From an uncultured Odoribacter sp. (lineage in GTDB: Bacteria > Bacteroidota > Bacteroidia > Bacteroidales > Marinifilaceae), in the NCBI GenBank assembly GCA_900544025.1, contig UQTM01000030.1, positions 1-36,214 on the forward strand: a stretch of DNA of 36,214 bases, in the 5' to 3' direction. The notes below the pieces were generated by a model. The model saw only the letters and a program-made list of their open reading frames with translations. It was not told the DNA's origin and searched no databases. Each line of letters begins with the position of its first letter. The first letter of the stretch is position 1. Shown piece after piece: positions 16,608-25,221 of the stretch. The translations under genes and the position numbers were made by a program.

Positions 16608-19600
16608 TTAAAAATCGATAGTCAAACCTAATGCTATTCTGAAAGGACGCGGGGTATAGCTGTTGTCGGTCGCTAACTGGTAAATACCTTTAGAACCACC
16701 GATGCTTACTTCCGGGTCTTGTCCTTTGTAATTGGTCCAGGTGAATACATCATATGCCGTAACATAGCAAGTGAAGTTTTGGAGTCCTAATTTCTTGACC
16801 GTCTTTTTAGGCAGGGTATAACCCAGATACAAGTCTTTCAAACGCAGGAAAGAAGCTTTTTCAACGAAACGGTCGGAACCGAGGTAGTTGTAGCCGGTGT
16901 TATACAAAGCTCTTGGGATGTCGGTGTCGTCGCCTTCGTATCTCCATCTTTTCAATACGGAGGTACTTTGGTTGTTGGCATTGTACATCGCTTCCGAATT
17001 CATACGGGCTTTGTTGATTACGCTCTGGCCGATACGGGTTTGGAACGAACCTCTCAACCGGAATCCTTTCCACCGGAAATTCAGAGAAGCACCTCCGGTC
17101 AGGATCGGCATGGAGTTACCCAGATAAACGATATCGTATTTATCGATGATACCGTCGTTGTTGATATCGGCATAGTTGGCATCACCCGGTTTCACTTCCC
17201 GGTTGTTGATAGTGGTAACCACTTGTTCGCCATAAATGTTCTGAATCACGTTGCCTTGCGGATCGCGAGCCAAAGTTTGGTTGTAGTTCTGATATACACC
17301 ATTGTATTTGTAACCGTAGAAAGAACCGATCGGGTTACCGATCACAACGTTCTGAGCATAGTTACCGTTACCGAAGGTGTAACTTTCAAACTTCATGTTT
17401 GACGGGAGTTCCAATACCCGGTTCCGGTTTCTCGACAAGTTCAAATTGGAAATACCGAAAGTAAAGTCTCCGATTTTTACGATGTCTCTTAAGTCGATCA
17501 TGATTTCCCAGCCCCGGTTTTCTACTTTTCCGGAGTTGAAATAACCGATAGAAGAGAATCCGGAGGTACTTTGAATAGGTACACTGGTCTGTAACAGGTC
17601 GTCGGTCGTCTTTTTATAGTATTCCAATACGATACCCAATTTCCCTTGGAACAGATTGATGTCCAAACCTCCGTTCAACTGGGTAACGGTTTCCCATTTC
17701 AGGTTATTCAACTGGATCGATTCGGGTCTGATGGCACTCATGTCCATATAGTTCCCGTTGCTGCTGAATTTACCGATATAGGTGTAGTTACCGGAAGGAG
17801 AAGTACCACTTTTACCCCAGCTACCACGTAATTTGATTTCGTCGATCCATTCTTTTTCAATCAGGAACCGTTCGTTGCTGAGACGCCATGCCAAACTTAC
17901 GCTCGGGAAAGCACCCCAACGGGAATTTTTACCCATTTTGGAGTTTCCGTCGTAACGAACACCGGCAGTGATCATGTAGCGGTCTGCATAGTTGTAGTGG
18001 CCGTTCGCCAGGAAACCTACGCTACGGTTCTGGGATGTTCCGGAATTCAGGCTCGTGATCTTACCGCCTGCTGTCGGGTCGGCAACTTCGGAAGAACCGA
18101 AACCGCTCATTGCACTCGAATAACTGGCATAGTTGTAATCTCTGGTTTGTGCCATTCCGGTGAAAACCACTTTGTGCAACTCGTTGAATGTTTTGGTAAA
18201 GATCAATTTTGTATTGGTCGTTACCGTGATATTATCCGACATATTATCGGAACCGTTGTTATAGTCGGAATCCGTCCATTTTACCCCGATAGCCGAGTTC
18301 GGTAAGAATTTTTTGTTTTTCGTCGAACCCAGGTCGAAAGCGATGTCTTCTGTGAAAAGCAAGCTGCTCAGGATCTGATATCTCAGGTTGAACGATACAC
18401 GCATGCTACGGCTGATGGTGTTGTTGATCGATTCTTTCGCCATAGCCACCGGGTTGTATTGGCTGTTGCTCGACCAAGTTCCCTGGATACAAGGATCGGT
18501 GATCGGGTTGGTGAAATATTCATCGGTCATATTTCCGTTTTCGTCGAGCACATACGGGCTCATATTCGGCATTTTATTCCGGGCATGGGCTCTGACATCG
18601 TCCCGGTAGTTGGCATCTTTATTACTTTCAGCATAGGAGAATGCAGCCGATACCCTCAGTTTTTGAGAGAAATTGTAATCCACATTCAAACGGGTGGTTA
18701 CACGTTTCAGTCCCGTACCGATAGTAGTACCTCCCTCCGACAGATAACCTGCCGAGAAGCGATAAGTAGCACGGTCACCACCTCCCGACATCGAGAAGTT
18801 GGTTTCGCTGGTGAATGCATTTTTAGTCACTAAATCCAGCCAATCGGTATTTTGATTGAATTCATTATACCATTGATAGGTGGGATCGAACCGGATATCC
18901 GGATATTTATCCAGATATTGCGAATAGTCTCCCGCGTGGCTGAAGTTATTGTCACGAACCATGTTCCAGATTCCGTCCTGCATTAAAGTTACATATTGTT
19001 CTGCATTCAGCATCGGAACACCTTTCGGTTCTTTCTTGAAGTTGAATTTTTGGGTAATAGAAAACCGGGGTTTTCCTTTGGTTCCCTTTTTGGTTGTGAT
19101 CAACAGCACACCGCCGGCAGCTCTGGAACCCCAGATTGCGGTAGCGGCAGCATCTTTCAATACCGTGATGGAAGCGATGTCGCTGGGGGCGATGTTCACC
19201 AGGGCTCCCAGGTCTTCGTCCGTAGCCGATTCAAATTGGAAGTCCTCGTTGATTTCGGTTTCGTAGGGAATGTCGTCGATAACGATCAAAGGTTCGTTAC
19301 TGGCGTTCAAAGAACTCGTACCACGGATACGGATAGAACTCCGGGAACCCGGGTCTCCCGATGCGGAAACGATATCTACGTTCGCTAATTTACCCTGCAA
19401 CATATCTTCAACGGAAGTTACCGGCATGTCCTGGTATTCTTCCAGATCGATTTTTTGCTGGGCGATACCGAGGTCTTTGGTGGCAACTCCCATATTGTTT
19501 CGTTCTACTGCTTTGGCTGAAACGACAACTTCGTCCAATGCCGTAGCAGTTTCCTGAAGGGTGATATTCAAAACTTTTTGCTGTTTGTAGGCAACCCGCT

Positions 19601-19853
19601 GTGAGTTATAACCTACAAATGAAAATTCAATTTTGATGTCTTTTACATCGGGAACAGGAAGGCTATATTCACCGTTCTCATTAGTCACAACACCACTAAG
19701 CACACGCCCGTCGTTATTTACAATACATACGGTTGCTCCGATTAGTGAGCCTGTATTGTCCTTTACTACTCCTCGCAAAACATTTTGCGCACTGGCTCCC
19801 AAAGGTAGCAGTGTTAGACAAAGAAGTAATATTTTAAAATACATTATCTTCAT
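16608..19853 (-). CDS. SusC/RagA-like TonB-dependent transporter (pair 1)
   Basis: A 1081-residue receptor: signal peptide to ~SAQ23, carboxypeptidase-regulatory-like domain ~25-100, canonical TonB-box-like LDEVVVS at 106-112, plug ~125-255 (EDMLQGKLANVDI; SIRIRGTSSLNASNEPLIVIDD; SRAAGGVLLITTKKG) and a barrel ending IALGLTIDF. It imports oligosaccharides across the outer membrane using TonB/ExbBD energy. It is more canonical in its N-terminal region than the second SusC of this operon. It starts 18 bp after the four-domain FAS1 gene and is followed by its susD after 12 bp. Confidence 0.96.
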   Translation of the reverse strand: MKIMYFKILLLCLTLLPLGASAQNVLRGVVKDNTGSLIGATVCIVNNDGRVLSGVVTNENGEYSLPVPDVKDIKIEFSFVGYNSQRVAYKQQKVLNITLQETATALDEVVVSAKAVERNNMGVATKDLGIAQQKIDLEEYQDMPVTSVEDMLQGKLANVDIVSASGDPGSRSSIRIRGTSSLNASNEPLIVIDDIPYETEINEDFQFESATDEDLGALVNIAPSDIASITVLKDAAATAIWGSRAAGGVLLITTKKGTKGKPRFSITQKFNFKKEPKGVPMLNAEQYVTLMQDGIWNMVRDNNFSHAGDYSQYLDKYPDIRFDPTYQWYNEFNQNTDWLDLVTKNAFTSETNFSMSGGGDRATYRFSAGYLSEGGTTIGTGLKRVTTRLNVDYNFSQKLRVSAAFSYAESNKDANYRDDVRAHARNKMPNMSPYVLDENGNMTDEYFTNPITDPCIQGTWSSNSQYNPVAMAKESINNTISRSMRVSFNLRYQILSSLLFTEDIAFDLGSTKNKKFLPNSAIGVKWTDSDYNNGSDNMSDNITVTTNTKLIFTKTFNELHKVVFTGMAQTRDYNYASYSSAMSGFGSSEVADPTAGGKITSLNSGTSQNRSVGFLANGHYNYADRYMITAGVRYDGNSKMGKNSRWGAFPSVSLAWRLSNERFLIEKEWIDEIKLRGSWGKSGTSPSGNYTYIGKFSSNGNYMDMSAIRPESIQLNNLKWETVTQLNGGLDINLFQGKLGIVLEYYKKTTDDLLQTSVPIQSTSGFSSIGYFNSGKVENRGWEIMIDLRDIVKIGDFTFGISNLNLSRNRNRVLELPSNMKFESYTFGNGNYAQNVVIGNPIGSFYGYKYNGVYQNYNQTLARDPQGNVIQNIYGEQVVTTINNREVKPGDANYADINNDGIIDKYDIVYLGNSMPILTGGASLNFRWKGFRLRGSFQTRIGQSVINKARMNSEAMYNANNQSTSVLKRWRYEGDDTDIPRALYNTGYNYLGSDRFVEKASFLRLKDLYLGYTLPKKTVKKLGLQNFTCYVTAYDVFTWTNYKGQDPEVSIGGSKGIYQLATDNSYTPRPFRIALGLTIDF

Positions 19854-19871
19854 ATTCAGATATTTATATTG

Positions 19872-22055
19872 TTATTTGGGTTGAATTACATCCGTAATGC
19901 AATAGATCAGTCCGTCTGTTGCAAAGAAGGGCACATCCCCGTTGGTCAGAATGTTCTGAGTGCCTGCTTCGTTTATCAGGCTTAAGCTGTTACCAGAGAA
20001 CCGGACGTCTAATTCCGAATACACCTTTTGGTAAGGAGTGGTCAATTCTTCGTTTGTTCTCAGGGTTTTCACCTTCATTTCATTACCATAGTTGGGGAGG
20101 ATATAGTCGCTCATTACATTGGCATTCAACGGTACAATGAAATATTTCAGATATTGAGCCAATTCTTCTTTCGGCAGGGCGGATAATTGTGTTTTGTTCA
20201 AAACGCCATTTGCCGGAGCAAAAATTATCGCTCTTTCTCCCTCGGAGATGTCGGCGAATTGATCGATCTTATTTTGCGTAACGATAACACCGGCTGTTTT
20301 CAGCAGATCGTAAAAATCTTTGTAGTTGTTTTTCAACATGTCGATCGAATTCACGTCGTTTTTCTGGAACATTCCGCTGATCTGATAGGTCGGGCCGTTC
20401 GTTGTTTCCCAGCTTTGCAGGATTTCCAATGCAGCTCCGTTTTCTCCGTGAATTTCTCCTCCTTCGGTATATACATAGGTGAAAGGATTCTTCATTCCGT
20501 AGAAAGCACGGGTATTGAAATTCCGGATTGCAGCACCGTTTACGATATGCGATTCAACCATGGTTTGCATAGTTGTTGCGTCAAGCACGGTATTGTCGAG
20601 CTTTACTTTTTCGTTAGAATCGTTAAAATAGTCGGTACCGTAATCGATGTTCATATTATATTGATTCACCAGAGTGGTATCGGCCTGGATGAACAGGGTG
20701 AACCGGTCCGGAGTCGGATCGACCAGAGTTACAAATTCACCGGATTTAAAGAACATGTTTGCGGTAATTGCAAAATCCGGAGTAGAGAATAAAGGTTTGG
20801 TGATGATGTCGAACATCGTAGGTTTGAATACTTTGTCGATACCATACAACAGACCGTTGGTACAAAATTCGGGATTTATCACATTGCTGCGGGTAAGATC
20901 CCATTTTTCTCCGTATTCACCTTTTACTCCGTTCGTTTCGAAGTTTTCCGGCATCATAATGGTCTGCTGTTCCCTGACATGTGCTTTTAATAAATAGTAC
21001 AGAGTCAGCTGCGGAATATCGTCGATGCTGTTGAAACCGGTGAAATACTGCTGATAGAAATCCTGAAGAGCAGCATTGGTAGGAGCAAAGCAATTGTAAG
21101 TGTAACGCATATACAATTCGTAATACGGACGTGCTCCGTTCAACTCTCCGTGGTAAGACCACTCGCTTGCCAGGCACGGAAGCTGGTCGCCGATCTGTAC
21201 GCCACTCTTGCTTGCCATACGATAGTGATTGTAATGATAAAGCGTATCGCCGTCGGTTGTCGATTTTACCGATGTTTCTGCAAAACGGTCATACAACTTT
21301 AAGAAGTCGGAAAAATCGTTTTTAGCCGGCTGCTCGATAGCCTGATAAATGGTGCGCAACGGTTCTGCTACTTTATCCAGAATGTAAACATAACCGTTGT
21401 CGGTCGGGATAGCGGCTTCCGTTACGGCAGCCTCGCCTACATACAATTTATCGTCTTCACCCTGCCAGTTCACGTTGGGGAAGAAAAATTTGTAGTTACT
21501 GGCATAGTCCGTACATTTCAATGCCTGGAACATACGGGTAGAAACTACCGATAAGTACCTTTGGCGGCTTCCCATATTGATCCGGTTTCCGGTCAGAGGA
21601 TCGGTCATCACCCGGGGAGCAGGAGTACAATAAGTTTTAAACTTGTAAGCCAGTCCGTCTCCTTTATTCCCATTTTCAGAGTTCATGTGGAAACTCAGCA
21701 TATAGTCCTCCTCATAGGCGTTCTGTACAAGCAAAGAAGTGACGAGGGTCGTCAGGTCGTCCATCGGCACATCGCTCAGCGAACTGTAGTTGTGTTTTTG
21801 CAACCATTGCTCGAAGGCTTCATCCGTAGGAGCCATTACCGTACATAAACCCCGTCCGTTAAGGATATTGTCATACCCCACCAGTTCTGCCGCCTGGAGA
21901 AAATGCTTGAAGTTCCCTCTGCTTACCATAAACTCGTAAGCATTCCCTTTTAGGAAATCGGGACGGTCATAATACTTATCAATCTCTTTCTCGCACGCCG
22001 TGCATGTGAGAAGAGTTAAAAGCATAATCCAAATCTTTTTTGTTAGAATTCTCAT
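19872..22055 (-). CDS. Four-domain FAS1 lipoprotein, first gene of the operon
   Basis: From the ATG at 22055 the protein has 727 residues; a GTG two codons upstream (22061) is a less likely start. Lipobox TCTAC (Cys21 from this ATG) is followed by an acidic EKEIDKYYDRP. Four consecutive FAS1-like domains cover ~38-230, 233-410, 413-573 and 575-725. Recognisable H1/H2-type cores are LCTVMAPTDEAFEQWL, NCFAPTNAALQDF, FTLFIQADTTLVNQY and AIIFAPANGVL. Each domain closes with a NGYVYILDKV/NGLLYGIDKV/DGLIYCITDV-type strand. No enzymatic motif is visible. As the first gene after the promoter and next to susC, it is probably a surface-exposed, strongly expressed binding or scaffold protein. Ligand (glycan, mucin or another cell's surface) is unknown. 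Confidence 0.85.
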   Translation of the reverse strand: MRILTKKIWIMLLTLLTCTACEKEIDKYYDRPDFLKGNAYEFMVSRGNFKHFLQAAELVGYDNILNGRGLCTVMAPTDEAFEQWLQKHNYSSLSDVPMDDLTTLVTSLLVQNAYEEDYMLSFHMNSENGNKGDGLAYKFKTYCTPAPRVMTDPLTGNRINMGSRQRYLSVVSTRMFQALKCTDYASNYKFFFPNVNWQGEDDKLYVGEAAVTEAAIPTDNGYVYILDKVAEPLRTIYQAIEQPAKNDFSDFLKLYDRFAETSVKSTTDGDTLYHYNHYRMASKSGVQIGDQLPCLASEWSYHGELNGARPYYELYMRYTYNCFAPTNAALQDFYQQYFTGFNSIDDIPQLTLYYLLKAHVREQQTIMMPENFETNGVKGEYGEKWDLTRSNVINPEFCTNGLLYGIDKVFKPTMFDIITKPLFSTPDFAITANMFFKSGEFVTLVDPTPDRFTLFIQADTTLVNQYNMNIDYGTDYFNDSNEKVKLDNTVLDATTMQTMVESHIVNGAAIRNFNTRAFYGMKNPFTYVYTEGGEIHGENGAALEILQSWETTNGPTYQISGMFQKNDVNSIDMLKNNYKDFYDLLKTAGVIVTQNKIDQFADISEGERAIIFAPANGVLNKTQLSALPKEELAQYLKYFIVPLNANVMSDYILPNYGNEMKVKTLRTNEELTTPYQKVYSELDVRFSGNSLSLINEAGTQNILTNGDVPFFATDGLIYCITDVIQPK

Positions 22056-22193
22056 AGACACCGTTTTTTGTGGTTTTGTGTAATTATTGATTTTGATATT
22101 TGCATAAAAAGGATAGAATTAAGATGTTAAACATCCATTCCCGTTAGTTTTCCCGTATAATTATGTTTGTTGAAAAGTTCATTTAATCCATTA

Positions 22194-22207
22194 AAAACGT
22201 TCGTTTT
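22194..22207. promoter_or_regulatory. Dyad AAAACG-NN-CGTTTT, copy 1
   Basis: A 6-2-6 inverted repeat (AAAACG TT CGTTTT). The same dyad recurs at 22413-22426 with AA in the centre, and the 15-mer AAAAACGTTCGTTTT at 22193-22207 reappears on the opposite strand at 22413-22427. It lies within the predicted leader of the minus-strand operon and could be a protein-binding operator; the RNA hairpin it could make is AT-rich and weak. Confidence 0.45.
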
Positions 22208-22412
22208 CTTAGATAATAAAATATAAGATTTTAAGTGTATTGAATCACATTACATTCTTTAATCACCACCTTCATTTTTATTCTTTCATTGTTTTTTTAA
22301 TACTGTCATTATAAGTCGATTAATTTTTGCTTTTGAAGAAGAGGGGAATTTTATCTCTCCTTTTTCTTCTTTTTTTCTATCTTTTTCATACCTCTTTTTC
22401 CCCTCCCCATAA

Positions 22413-22426
22413 AAAACGAACGTTTT
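22413..22426. promoter_or_regulatory. Dyad AAAACG-NN-CGTTTT, copy 2
   Basis: AAAACG AA CGTTTT, flanked by further A and T runs, is the second copy of the dyad seen at 22194-22207; centre-to-centre distance is 219 bp, which is close to 21 helical turns. Two identical sites so spaced could allow looping by one regulator. This is pattern recognition only. Confidence 0.45.
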
Positions 22427-22490
22427 TTTTTGCTGAAGAAAATAGTAGGCATGATTTAATAATCAGCTTTTTAATGTCTTTTTGACTTAA

Positions 22491-22500
22491 CAAACGATTG
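22491..22500. promoter_or_regulatory. CAANCGATTG motif, copy 1
   Basis: CAAACGATTG. It lies about 50 bp downstream of the predicted minus-strand transcription start, inside the FAS1-operon leader. It is one of three copies of the near-palindrome in this control region (others at 22539-22548 and 22797-22806). Confidence 0.5.
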
Positions 22501-22538
22501 CATACTTTTGATAAACCACCACTTGCGCAAGAGTTGTA

Positions 22539-22548
22539 CAATCGGTTG
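22539..22548. promoter_or_regulatory. CAANCGATTG motif, copy 2, over the minus-strand start site
   Basis: Reads CAACCGATTG on the minus strand. It begins 3 bp downstream of the minus-strand -7 box (22551-22558) and so covers the expected transcription start of the FAS1-SusCD operon. That position favours repression by a dimeric regulator. Confidence 0.55.
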
Positions 22549-22550
22549 CT

Positions 22551-22581
22551 CAAAGATAAATGCTTATTATTGATATTTCAA
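22551..22581 (-). promoter_or_regulatory. Bacteroidota-type promoter of the FAS1-SusCD operon
   Basis: On the minus strand TTG (complement of 22579-22581), a 20-nt spacer and TATCTTTG (complement of 22551-22558) fit the Bacteroides TTG-N19-21-TAnnTTTG consensus. Transcription would start near 22546. I found no other CAAAnnTA word between this and the gene start at 22055, so the long leader is likely. Confidence 0.65.
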
Positions 22582-22712
22582 AGAATTTTAAGTTATTTTT
22601 TGAGATATAGACTAAAAATAACTACGTATTAGTGTTAATATATATGATAATCAATTGTTTATGTAAATGTTAATATTTTGCTAAGTTTTGAATTTTAGTA
22701 CATATACGATAG

Positions 22713-22747
22713 TATTTTGAGATAATTCTTGTATATTTTGAGATGAT
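22713..22747. promoter_or_regulatory. Direct repeat TATTTTGAGATRAT, 21-bp period
   Basis: TATTTTGAGATAAT (22713-22726) and TATTTTGAGATGAT (22734-22747) are in the same orientation, exactly 21 bp apart, i.e. on the same DNA face. A third TTTTGAGAT is at 22598-22606. The pair lies 40-75 bp upstream of the GH89 -7 box, a typical place for an activator such as a response regulator or AraC-type protein. No such PUL regulator is encoded nearby. Confidence 0.45.
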
Positions 22748-22786
22748 TTTAATAAAAAAATTTTCAAATTCCACAGTACTAATTAA

Positions 22787-22794
22787 TATATTTG
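22787..22794 (+). promoter_or_regulatory. -7 box of the GH89 operon promoter
   Basis: TATATTTG fits TAnnTTTG; the -33 TTG element is weak or missing (TTC at 22763-22765, 21-nt spacer), as expected for an activator-dependent promoter. Transcription would begin around 22799, inside the CAATCGATTG site, about 35 nt before the ATG at 22834. Confidence 0.55.
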
Positions 22795-22796
22795 TG

Positions 22797-22806
22797 CAAT
22801 CGATTG
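22797..22806. promoter_or_regulatory. CAANCGATTG motif, copy 3, over the GH89-operon start site
   Basis: CAATCGATTG is a perfect 10-bp palindrome starting 2 bp after the -7 box of the GH89 operon. With copy 2 in the same relation to the divergent promoter, it suggests that one regulator controls both operons. Confidence 0.55.
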
Positions 22807-22833
22807 GGTGAGAAATCTATATAAAGTGTATTT

Positions 22834-25134
22834 ATGAGAAGAATGTTTGCCTTGGGGTTATTGTTTTGTGCAATAACTTTAAACACGTTTGCCAAAAGTT
22901 GGGAAACGGCGTCTGAAAATTTAATCCGCCGTGTGGTGAAATCACGTGCATCGGAATTTCATGTAAAAGAGATTCCTGCTTCGGAAGGGAGGGACGTGTT
23001 TGAGATAGAAAGCCGGGAAGGAAAAGTGATTTTAAGTGGAAATAGTCCTGTGGCCGTGGCTTCCGCTTTGAATTGGTATTTGAAATATTTTTGCCATCGG
23101 CAGGTGTCTTGGAATTGTTTGGAAGTGGAATTACCCGATGTTCTTCCGGAAGTGAGAGAGAAAGTCCGCCGGGAATCGCCTTATTGGGATCGTTCTTATA
23201 TGAATTATTGTACTTTTAGTTATACGGCTGCTTTTTGGGATTGGGAACGTTGGGAAAAAGAAATCGACTGGATGGCTTTGCACGGGATCACGATGCCCTT
23301 GGCCATTACAGGACAAGAGGCCGTGTGGTATAATACCCTGAAAAAGTTTAAGATGACCGATGAAGAGATTCGCAGTTTCTTGGTAGGGCCTGCTTTTTTT
23401 GCCTGGCAATGGATGACCAATATCGAACAGTGGGGAGGACCGTTGCCTAAGCAATGGATAGAGCGCAGTGTGGAATTGGGGAAAAAGATTTTAGCCCGGG
23501 AGCGGGAGTTGGGAATGAAACCTGTTTTGCAAGGATTTACGGGTTATGTTCCCTTGAAACTGAAGGAAAAATTCCCGGAAGCCGATATTACGGTGAAGCC
23601 GTTTTGGTTGCGTTATTTCCCGCCCGGTACGGCTCAGTTGGATCCGTTGGATCCCTTGTTCGGCAAGATCGGAAAAGTCTTTTTACAGGAGCAGAAGAAA
23701 TTGTTCGGAACAAACCATTTGTATGCAGCCGATCCTTTTCACGAAGGCCAGCCTCCGAAAACTTATAAAGGTTATCTGGAGGAAGTGGGGAAAGCTCTGT
23801 TCGATGTTGCATACCGGGTGGATAAAGAGGCGGTAATCGTGATGCAAAGCTGGTCGTTCCGCCCGGATATCGCTTTTGCGATTCCTAAAGACCGTTTATT
23901 GGTTTTCGATTTAAATTCTTCTCGCTCGAAACAATTCGACCGCTTTAAAGGGCGTGCCTGGCATGGGGGGATGATTCATAACTTTGGAGGAACGGTGGCG
24001 ATGGGAGGCAATCTGGATGCTTTGGCAAGCCGTCTTTGTATAGAGGGGAAAGATTCCACCTGGAAGAATTATATCGGATTCGGGCTTTTCCCGGAAGCTA
24101 CGGAGACAAACCCGGTAGTGTATGAATTGGCTGCCGAGATGGCCTGGCATTCGCGTAAGCCGGATGTCGGGGAATGGTTGCAGGATTATGCTACGGCGCG
24201 TTACGGGATGAACGACCCGAAGATGCAGGAAGCATGGAAGGTGTTGTATGCTACGGTATATGGTAAGAAAAGAGGTGTGACTTTGGTGGGTGAATCCCCG
24301 ATTTGTGCCCGTCCTCATTTAAAAATCAGAGGAGCGTCGCCCAATTCCGGGCTGACTTCGCAGGGGGCTTACAGTTTTCCTGAATTGTGGAAAGCTCCTT
24401 ATTATATGCTGCAGGCGGATGCCCGTTTGCGCCGGCAGCCGAATTACCGTTACGACCTGACGGATGTGATGCGGCAATGCCTGGCGGATATGTCGATCTT
24501 GATGCAGGTGAAGCTGGCCGATGCTTATCGCGACGGTAACCGCGAGGTTTTTGAAGCGGAAGCAAAGCGTTTTTTGGAGTTGATTCTCGATATGGACGAG
24601 TTGTTGGCTACGGATGCTTGTTTTACGCTGGGAAAATGGATAGCGGAGGCCCGTAATTGCGGAAATACGGAAGAAGAAAAAGCATTGTATGAAAAGAATG
24701 CCCGCTGGCTGGTGACCGTTTGGGGGCCGTATGATAAGAATGCGATGTTGTTCGATTATTCCAACCGGCAATGGGCGGGTTTATTCCGGAATTTTTATTA
24801 TAAGCGTTGGGAACTCTATATCGATTTCCTGCGTCACGAATTAGAGAAACCTCAGGCTGAACGCTATGTGGAAACTCCAAAGATACATCATCGGTTCGGA
24901 CGGCCCTCCAATGAAGCGAACGATTTTTATAAAACGATCTCCCGCTGGGAATATACCTGGTGTGAGGGAACGGAGACTTATCCCGCGACGGCTGTCGGGG
25001 ATACTTATACCGTAGCTTTGAAATTATATAAGAAGTGGAACGGTTTGGCTGCCCGTTTATACGAGGGAGGAAAAGAAACGCAGGGAGATGAGACAGACCC
25101 CGATAAGAAAGCGGTTATTTTCGGTATCGATTAG
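22834..25134 (+). CDS. GH89 alpha-N-acetylglucosaminidase (NAGLU-like)
   Basis: A 766-residue secreted or periplasmic enzyme (signal peptide ~1-20). GH89 removes terminal alpha-linked GlcNAc, as in heparan sulfate or alpha-1,4-GlcNAc-capped gastric mucin O-glycans. The N-terminal alpha/beta domain (~22-105) leads into the barrel with YWDRSYMNYCTFSYTAAFW, WEKEIDWMALHGITMPLA, FAWQWMTNIEQWGGPLP and LYAADPFHEGQPP. Glu304 (FHEG) and Glu421 (FPEATETNPVVYEL) correspond to the two catalytic Glu of Clostridium perfringens GH89. The C-terminal helical domain has WAGLFRNFYYKRW. Length is that of the minimal NAGLU form, without extra CBM modules. First gene of the plus-strand PUL operon, 87 bp before GH101. 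Confidence 0.95.
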   Translation: MRRMFALGLLFCAITLNTFAKSWETASENLIRRVVKSRASEFHVKEIPASEGRDVFEIESREGKVILSGNSPVAVASALNWYLKYFCHRQVSWNCLEVELPDVLPEVREKVRRESPYWDRSYMNYCTFSYTAAFWDWERWEKEIDWMALHGITMPLAITGQEAVWYNTLKKFKMTDEEIRSFLVGPAFFAWQWMTNIEQWGGPLPKQWIERSVELGKKILARERELGMKPVLQGFTGYVPLKLKEKFPEADITVKPFWLRYFPPGTAQLDPLDPLFGKIGKVFLQEQKKLFGTNHLYAADPFHEGQPPKTYKGYLEEVGKALFDVAYRVDKEAVIVMQSWSFRPDIAFAIPKDRLLVFDLNSSRSKQFDRFKGRAWHGGMIHNFGGTVAMGGNLDALASRLCIEGKDSTWKNYIGFGLFPEATETNPVVYELAAEMAWHSRKPDVGEWLQDYATARYGMNDPKMQEAWKVLYATVYGKKRGVTLVGESPICARPHLKIRGASPNSGLTSQGAYSFPELWKAPYYMLQADARLRRQPNYRYDLTDVMRQCLADMSILMQVKLADAYRDGNREVFEAEAKRFLELILDMDELLATDACFTLGKWIAEARNCGNTEEEKALYEKNARWLVTVWGPYDKNAMLFDYSNRQWAGLFRNFYYKRWELYIDFLRHELEKPQAERYVETPKIHHRFGRPSNEANDFYKTISRWEYTWCEGTETYPATAVGDTYTVALKLYKKWNGLAARLYEGGKETQGDETDPDKKAVIFGID

Positions 25135-25221
25135 TGCCGGAAATCCGCCGGGGAGGGACGGCGTAAAATTCATACCGGACAGGCAAAGCAGGATTGAAAC
25201 TTTTTTACAAGCTCGAAACAG

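Larger units (their letters stand above)
22056..22833. promoter_or_regulatory. Long divergent control region between the two PUL operons
   Basis: This AT-rich 778-bp gap contains no plausible gene. It holds the divergent promoters, three copies of CAANCGATTG, two AAAACG-NN-CGTTTT dyads, three TTTTGAGAT repeats and a polypyrimidine block (~22354-22408). The predicted minus-strand start near 22546 gives the FAS1-led operon a leader of about 490 nt, far longer than a normal 5' UTR. Within it an 8-bp inverted repeat (GAGGGGAA at 22341-22348, TTCCCCTC at 22398-22405) could fold in RNA. The plus-strand leader of the GH89 operon is only ~35 nt. Confidence 0.8.

Noticed and set aside
22056..22833. 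A hidden small gene, tRNA or riboswitch in the long control region
   Set aside because: I found no frame with credible length and start signals and no tRNA cloverleaf; the visible repeats look like protein-binding DNA sites.
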